64,000 nucleotides of DNA, taken from Limnomonas spitsbergensis (taxonomy: Eukaryota; Chlorophyta; Chlorophyceae; Chlamydomonadales). Below the pieces are notes generated by a model. The model saw only the letters and a list, made by a program, of their open reading frames with translations. It had not been told where the DNA came from and searched no databases. Location: contig JAYJMM010000093.1 of the NCBI GenBank assembly GCA_037349105.1, forward strand, positions 496,001-560,000. The letters run 5' to 3'. A program made the position numbers and the translations under genes. Shown here piece after piece: positions 62,101 through 64,000 of this stretch; positions within the stretch are counted from its first letter, which is position 1, and every line of letters starts with the position of its first letter.

Positions 62101-64000
62101 AGGGAAGGGGGGAGGGGGAAGGGGGGGGAGGTGGAAAAGATTAGGGAGAGAGGATAGGAGGGGATGGTGCAATGGTGCCAGACATAGTAGGAAAGGGGAA
62201 GAGGAGGGGGCGATGGCAATTATGCCGGCCAAGGGGGGGAGGAACAGGGCGCCGGCCAAGGGGGGGAGGAACAGGGCGCTTGGGATATTAATTGGCGACG
62301 TCATACTTTGAAAGGACAGTAAGATTGACGCACGACTTAATATATTGAAAGGACCTCTCTCCGCATTTCCCAGGAGGGAACACTCCATCCTTCCCCATCC
62401 TTCCCATTCTACCCCCCTGCTGCCCATGAGTGCGACCCCCCTGCTATCCTGCAGTACAATTGCACACAAAATTCCACCTGCTGTACAATCATGTCGCATG
62501 ACTCGTCGAGCACGGAGGTCAACGCGGCCCGCAGCAGTGTTCCGAAGGCTCCCAGATCCAGGAGCTTGGTGCGGTACGGCCCTGTCATACACTCCTCGCC
62601 CTGTGCGCATTTGAATTCAAATTTGTTTAAACCAGTGCACTAAGATCCAGGAACTTGAGTGCGATACGACCCTGCCATACACTCCCCCCCTTGTGCACAT
62701 TTTGTTTAGTAATATGTCGTATACAATACTAAACAATTTTTCCATTGGGGTCTCAGGGCGGTAGTGTGGCCCAAAACTAGGCCTCCACGAAGTGGAGGGC
62801 TAGTAATGAATTCAGCAATGAAGTCAATGCACCCCCCCCCCTGTCAAAGCATGCGGGTGAGAGTAAACACCTCGCCTGCGTCCCTTCCCCGTCAAAACAT
62901 GCGGGTGAGTAGACCCCTCACCTGCGCGCCGAGTGGGTGGCATGCCAGGAATGCCACGCCCGCACACGCGCCCGCCTTCACATGCCCCGCCCGCTCGAAG
63001 GTGGGTGTCTCAAAAACCTCGCACAGCCTAAGCAACGTCTTGAGCGCCAGGTCGTCCGGGCAGTCCATGAGCAGGTCCGCGCCCTCCTCGATGGAGGCGA
63101 GGGTGGAGAGGGTGACCGTCACGCAGTGGCACACGCGACTGAGATGGACGAAAAGGGAGGCAGGGGGAGAAGTAAGGGAGGCAAGGGGGAGGGAGGCAGG
63201 GGGGAGGGAGACAGGGGGGAGGGGAAGGGAAGGGATGCTGGGGCCGGGAGCACCTGGCCGCAAATACGGCGATTTGGCTGACCCCAGTCCCCTCCCTTGA
63301 GAGGAAGGATCCAGGGGGAGTAAGATGACGTTAACAAGGTGAAGACAAGGCTAAAAAGCAAAAAAGTGAGGCAGCTGGCCACAGCTCCACCACATGCTTG
63401 TCCCTAAACCCTGAACAATTTACACCCACACCCACATTTCCACACCCACATCCACACCCTGTCAATACCTGAGTGGTAGCTGCGTGGTAGCTATGCAGTC
63501 CAGCCCCATCTTAGCCAGCTCCACCACATGCTCCATTTGGATGCCGATGGGCTGAACCGTCACACACATGTAGGCGCTACCCCACATGGCCTGAGGGGGA
63601 GAGCAAGGCGGGGGGGCAGTGGGAGAGAGCAAGGGGGGGGGGTCGGAAGGGGGAAAGGGGGCAGGGAGCAGTGAGCAGGAGATGGGGGAAGCGGATGGGA
63701 TCAGGGGTAGGATGGGGGTTGGGGGGCGGTGAGAGGTGAGCGGGAGGGAAGAAGTACAGTCACACTTATGGTGTCTCACTTTTGTTTCGCCCACATGTAA
63801 TGTGGCCTCCGCCAGCTGTACTCCTAGCGCCATGTTATTCATTTCCACACTTTGTATGTTTCACGCTTTCATCATCCACCTGTGATGCGGCCTCCGCCAG
63901 CCGTACACCCAGTGCCAGGTCATAAACCTCTTCACTCAAAGCCGGGGGCGAGTGGCTGCCGCCGTTAGATCTGATGCCAGATCCTCTGGCGTCAGATCCG
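41138..64000 (-). CDS. Very large armadillo-like repeat protein of unrecognised family (5' partial)
   Basis: Thirty-three exons, 5' to 3': 64000(partial)-63880, 63590-63469, 63138-62922, 62600-62478, 61901-61756, 61253-61133, 60664-60059, 59656-59576, 59332-59201, 58998-58879, 57616-57335, 56480-56338, 56105-55886, 55584-55282, 54921-54800, 54585-54408, 53678-53419, 53072-52971, 52787-52652, 51594-51446, 51245-51058, 50302-50160, 49753-49523(end uncertain), 49390-49221, 48576-48489, 47711-47498, 45952-45852, 45503-45336, 44931-44645, 43530-43419, 43055-42896, 41989-41757, 41284-41138 (stop TAA). Phases agree throughout; at least 1974 residues. Amphipathic helical segments resembling ARM/HEAT repeats occur early ([35 protein letters not shown]) and at 57616-55282 ([50 protein letters not shown]). 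A 202-residue exon (60664-60059) is Gly/Ser-rich and acidic, and 55960 encodes polyQ. The C-terminal third is better conserved in character: [83 protein letters not shown] scaffold or cilium-associated role is only a guess. Confidence 0.85.
42060..42510 (-). repeat. Tandem copies of the acceptor and start of exon 41989-41757
   Basis: Four to five units of about 100 bp repeat TCGAGGATGCTGGTGTAGCC-TGCAAGCGTG plus TTAGGGTTNAAGTT spacers. This is the exon's first codons (YTSILE) and its acceptor, copied upstream in the sense direction. Confidence 0.92.
42640..42890 (-). repeat. Two copies of the end of exon 43055-42896 with donor
   Basis: A unit of about 124 bp starts with CACCTACCACCTCCAGGTCC-CTCTCCAGGGGCA. 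Both copies carry the exon's final codons ([10 protein letters not shown]) and the GTG donor, and then CAGTCACTNTGTGGGAGTTA. Confidence 0.93.
43605..44000 (-). repeat. 39-bp minisatellite built on a splice junction, about 10 copies
   Basis: Unit GGCAGTACCTGCAGGTGGTA-GGGCAGGCCCAGGAA. It combines the acceptor CTGCAGGTAC of exon 43530-43419 with donor-like CAGGTGG sequence. A larger echo of the same exon start is at 43608-43650. Pro/Cys/Leu-rich minus-strand ORFs are artefacts. Confidence 0.92.
44100..44590 (+). repeat. GGGGCAGGCCCAAAGGGTGATA repeat
   Basis: About 15 loosely repeated units of 30-40 bp lie in the intron 44644-43531. No coding content. Confidence 0.85.
44995..45245 (+). repeat. 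TTTGAGGGTTTCGGG telomere-like repeats
   Basis: Diverged TTTAGGG/GGGTTTGAGGGTT strings lie in the intron 45335-44932. The sense (minus) strand is the C-rich one, running towards the acceptor. Confidence 0.75.
45595..45790 (-). repeat. Echo of the end of exon 45952-45852 and GGTACAGGTTGGC units
   Basis: 45729-45785 copies the exon end (CTGCTCGTAGTACTCCAGCG-GTACATCGTGTAC), with donor. 45570-45615 repeats CGGTACAGGTTGG three times. Confidence 0.85.
46095..47470 (-). repeat. 21-bp array (CCCCAACCTCATCCCCTCTCC), about 65 copies
   Basis: The array lies in intron 47497-45953. The transcribed strand sense is GGGGAGAGGGGATGAGGTTG, rich in G4 runs directly after the donor. Arg/Gly/Leu and Pro/Ser-rich ORFs on both strands are artefacts. 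Confidence 0.96.
47985..48255 (+). repeat. TGGTGTTGCATGGAGTTGCA 12-bp array
   Basis: About 22 alternating units of TGGTGTTGCA and TGGAGTTGCA are followed by degenerate GCATGGCATGGT to about 48420. The array lies in intron 48488-47712. Confidence 0.94.
48590..49145 (+). repeat. G-runs, GT repeats and an echo of exon 49390-49221
   Basis: 48860-48912 is a GGTGTGTGTG tract with a G10 run. 49060-49125 copies the exon end (CTTGGTGGGAGGCGGTACAA...GTACCGGCTTGTAC) with changes. It lies in intron 49220-48577. Confidence 0.85.
49975..50160 (-). repeat. Two downstream copies of the end of exon 50302-50160
   Basis: Blocks of about 90 bp (CCACCTTGAGCGGCACTGCC-GTGTTGTTC plus CTTCTCTGCC) repeat the codons [13 protein letters not shown] with the GTGGGG donor. 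A partial echo of exon 49753 also lies at 49835-49895. Confidence 0.93.
50335..50815 (+). repeat. GGTTTAGGGTTCAGGG telomere-like repeats
   Basis: Diverged units of about 30 bp fill the part of intron 51057-50303 next to its acceptor; the sense strand is C-rich. Echoes of exon 51245-51058 (GCCAGCCGCAACTGCTCTTC) lie at 50815-51000. Confidence 0.8.
51610..52145 (+). repeat. 39-bp tandem repeat, about 13 copies
   Basis: Unit GAGAGGAGGGGGTGGGAGTG-GGTGTGTGAGAGGGAGGGT. It sits upstream (in sense) of the acceptor of exon 51594-51446, so the transcript is pyrimidine-rich. Degenerate GAGAGGNGGGGTGAGAGG continues to about 52500. Confidence 0.95.
52840..53350 (-). repeat. Echoes of exons 52787-52652 and 53072-52971
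   Basis: 52850-52905 copies the exon 52787 start region (TCTCCAGCCAGTCACCATGC-TGGTCCCACATGGGCTTCCT). 53285-53345 copies the exon 53072 start region (TTTTGTCCATCCAGGTCATC...GGGAAGCCAGGTGTG). 53100-53400 also has GTGTGGATCA-type units. Confidence 0.88.
53880..54345 (-). repeat. Echoes of the end of exon 54585-54408
   Basis: CACCATGCTCGCATTC and similar pieces recur at about 53887, 53972, 54070 and 54318, copying the MASM-donor end of the exon. 53925-54060 also contains a duplicated block with GGGTTCAGCATTCAAACATC. Confidence 0.8.
54685..55275 (-). repeat. Echoes around exon 54921-54800 and of the end of exon 55584-55282
   Basis: 54688-54790 repeats the exon end (CCGCCAGTTATGG...AACCGACAT). 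54985-55050 repeats its start and acceptor. 55090-55140 and 55185-55225 repeat the end of the next upstream exon (CTTGTCTAGCGCTGCGCCGC-like). Confidence 0.88.
55675..55830 (-). repeat. Downstream echoes of the polyQ-coding exon end
   Basis: Two copies of GTCATCATCCGGCACCGGCT-GCTGTTGCTGCTGC with flanking AAGGCCGTTC and the CACCTGNTGCGCTTCTACC donor region repeat the end of exon 56105-55886. Confidence 0.92.
56200..56770 (-). repeat. Echoes of exons 56105-55886 and 56480-56338
   Basis: 56214-56290 copies the start of exon 56105 with acceptor (GGGAGTCGATGCCGCCCAGA...). 56555-56590 and 56680-56762 copy the start and acceptor of exon 56480 (TTCAGCGGGAGGCTTCTGAA). Confidence 0.93.
56835..57305 (+). 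repeat. CCCCCCTGCCTCTCTGCC tract and an echo of exon 57616-57335
   Basis: 56900-57300 is a C/T-rich array whose sense strand is G-rich after the exon donor. 56862-56905 resembles the exon end (PAEVYWP for PVEVQWP) and is read as an echo rather than an exon. Confidence 0.88.
57730..58135 (-). repeat. Three upstream copies of the acceptor and start of exon 57616-57335
   Basis: GCAGACGCAGCCCGACGATC-TTGACCAGGATGG plus a GTTCCTGACCGGG acceptor recur at about 57760, 57915 and 58092, spaced by GGGAAGAGTGATGAG units. Confidence 0.94.
58380..58660 (-). repeat. Two downstream copies of the exon 58998-58879 end
   Basis: CACCTTGGTCTTCTCCACCA...GGTTCCGGAGCCCGCACCCC at 58389-58450 and a second copy at 58584-58645 repeat the codons [16 protein letters not shown] with the donor. 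Confidence 0.94.
58655..58805 (+). repeat. 44-bp tandem repeat, 3-4 copies
   Basis: Unit ACAAGTAGCTGAATTGTAGC-TGAAGTACGCATAACTATACCT in the intron 58878-57617. TAGCTGAATTGTAGCTGAA pieces also recur at 58280, 58330 and 58500. Confidence 0.92.
59390..59575 (+). repeat. CAACATCTGTGCANCATCACC repeats
   Basis: Three to four loosely repeated units lie in the intron after exon 59656-59576. No other feature. Confidence 0.7.
59690..60000 (+). repeat. CAGCAGCACC-type triplet-rich intron
   Basis: Imperfect GCAGCAACAG/GCAGAAGCAG units with TTCAGCTACC at the edge lie in the intron 60058-59657. An alanine/serine ORF on the minus strand is not supported as an exon. Confidence 0.75.
60665..60985 (+). repeat. 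TTTAGGGTT repeats with echoes of exon 60664-60059
   Basis: Copies of the exon start and acceptor (CATGTCNGTNTTGACCGTNACCTGTCCGTCA) lie at about 60783-60825 and 60950-60978, between GGTTTAGGGTT strings. Confidence 0.88.
61330..61665 (+). repeat. Echo of exon 61253-61133 and a 43-bp telomere-like tandem
   Basis: 61350-61418 copies the exon start and acceptor (GAGAAGCTTGAGCTCAGCAC-CGTGCGGTTTTCGGGGTTC). 61430-61600 repeats TTTAGGGTTAAGGGTTGCGT-GTTTGGGGTTTTAGGGTTGCA four times. Confidence 0.94.
61675..62290 (-). repeat. Echoes of exon 61901-61756 and a GGCCAAGGGGGGGAGGAACAGGGCGC duplication
   Basis: 62004-62055 is a near-perfect upstream copy of the exon start with acceptor (CATGGCACCAATAGCAGCAG-CCTGAGCAGG). 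61684-61705 copies an internal piece (CATCAACAAGGCGGAGTACA). A 29-bp direct repeat lies at 62225-62280. Confidence 0.92.
62630..62910 (-). repeat. Echoes of exons 62600-62478 and 63138-62922
   Basis: 62644-62702 copies the exon 62600 start and acceptor (GATCCAGGAACTTGAGTGCG...). 62840-62910 holds duplicated GTCAAANCATGCGGGTGAG plus CCTCNCCTGCG pieces. Confidence 0.88.
63775..63855 (-). repeat. Echo of the most 5' exon in view
   Basis: The minus strand reads [16 protein letters not shown], a diverged copy of the exon end [13 protein letters not shown] with the GTGG donor region (63915-63870). It lies in the downstream intron. Confidence 0.92.

Overview
The window is nuclear DNA of an intron-rich eukaryote, most likely a green alga. 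The pointers are GC-rich exons with Ala/Gly-rich linkers, GT-AG introns packed with simple repeats, abundant TTTAGGG/CCCTAAA (plant-type telomere-like) heptamers, a TGTAA poly(A)-type signal, and a pseudo-response-regulator-like receiver gene. No database search was possible, so the species is not named. All gene models were built by reading exons by eye and checking splice phase at each junction.

Four protein genes can be supported. (1) Minus strand, about 1-938: the first two coding exons of a gene whose product starts with a PRR/CheY-like receiver domain; it runs off the left edge. (2) Plus strand, 2006-8677: a complete five-exon gene for a 550-residue PAP2-superfamily lipid phosphatase of the sphingosine/long-chain-base-1-phosphate phosphatase type. 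Genes 1 and 2 diverge from a shared interval of about 1.07 kb. (3) Plus strand, about 13973-35332: a 20-exon kinesin motor gene (about 1010 residues, kinesin-8-like). (4) Minus strand, 64000-41138: the 3' 33 exons (at least 1974 residues) of a very large gene with armadillo-like helical segments, acidic and low-complexity linkers and a conserved C-terminal region. I do not recognise its family. Genes 3 and 4 converge on 5.8 kb of intergenic DNA.

The space between genes holds decayed mobile elements. There are three 5'-truncated non-LTR retrotransposon (LINE) tails with the C-terminal Cys/His motif of reverse transcriptases, several solo copies of the same 3' end (one inside a kinesin intron), and two MITEs with matching terminal inverted repeats and TAA/TTA 3-bp target duplications (PIF/Harbinger-like).

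The most unusual property is the intron content. Beside most exons, the neighbouring intron carries one to a dozen degraded direct copies of the exon edge with its splice site. I call these exon echoes. They occur in at least three unrelated genes and account for many spurious ORFs. Introns also hold long 8-, 9-, 12-, 14-, 21-, 22- and 39-bp tandem arrays. Many introns are G-rich after the donor and C-rich (CCCTAAA-like) before the acceptor.
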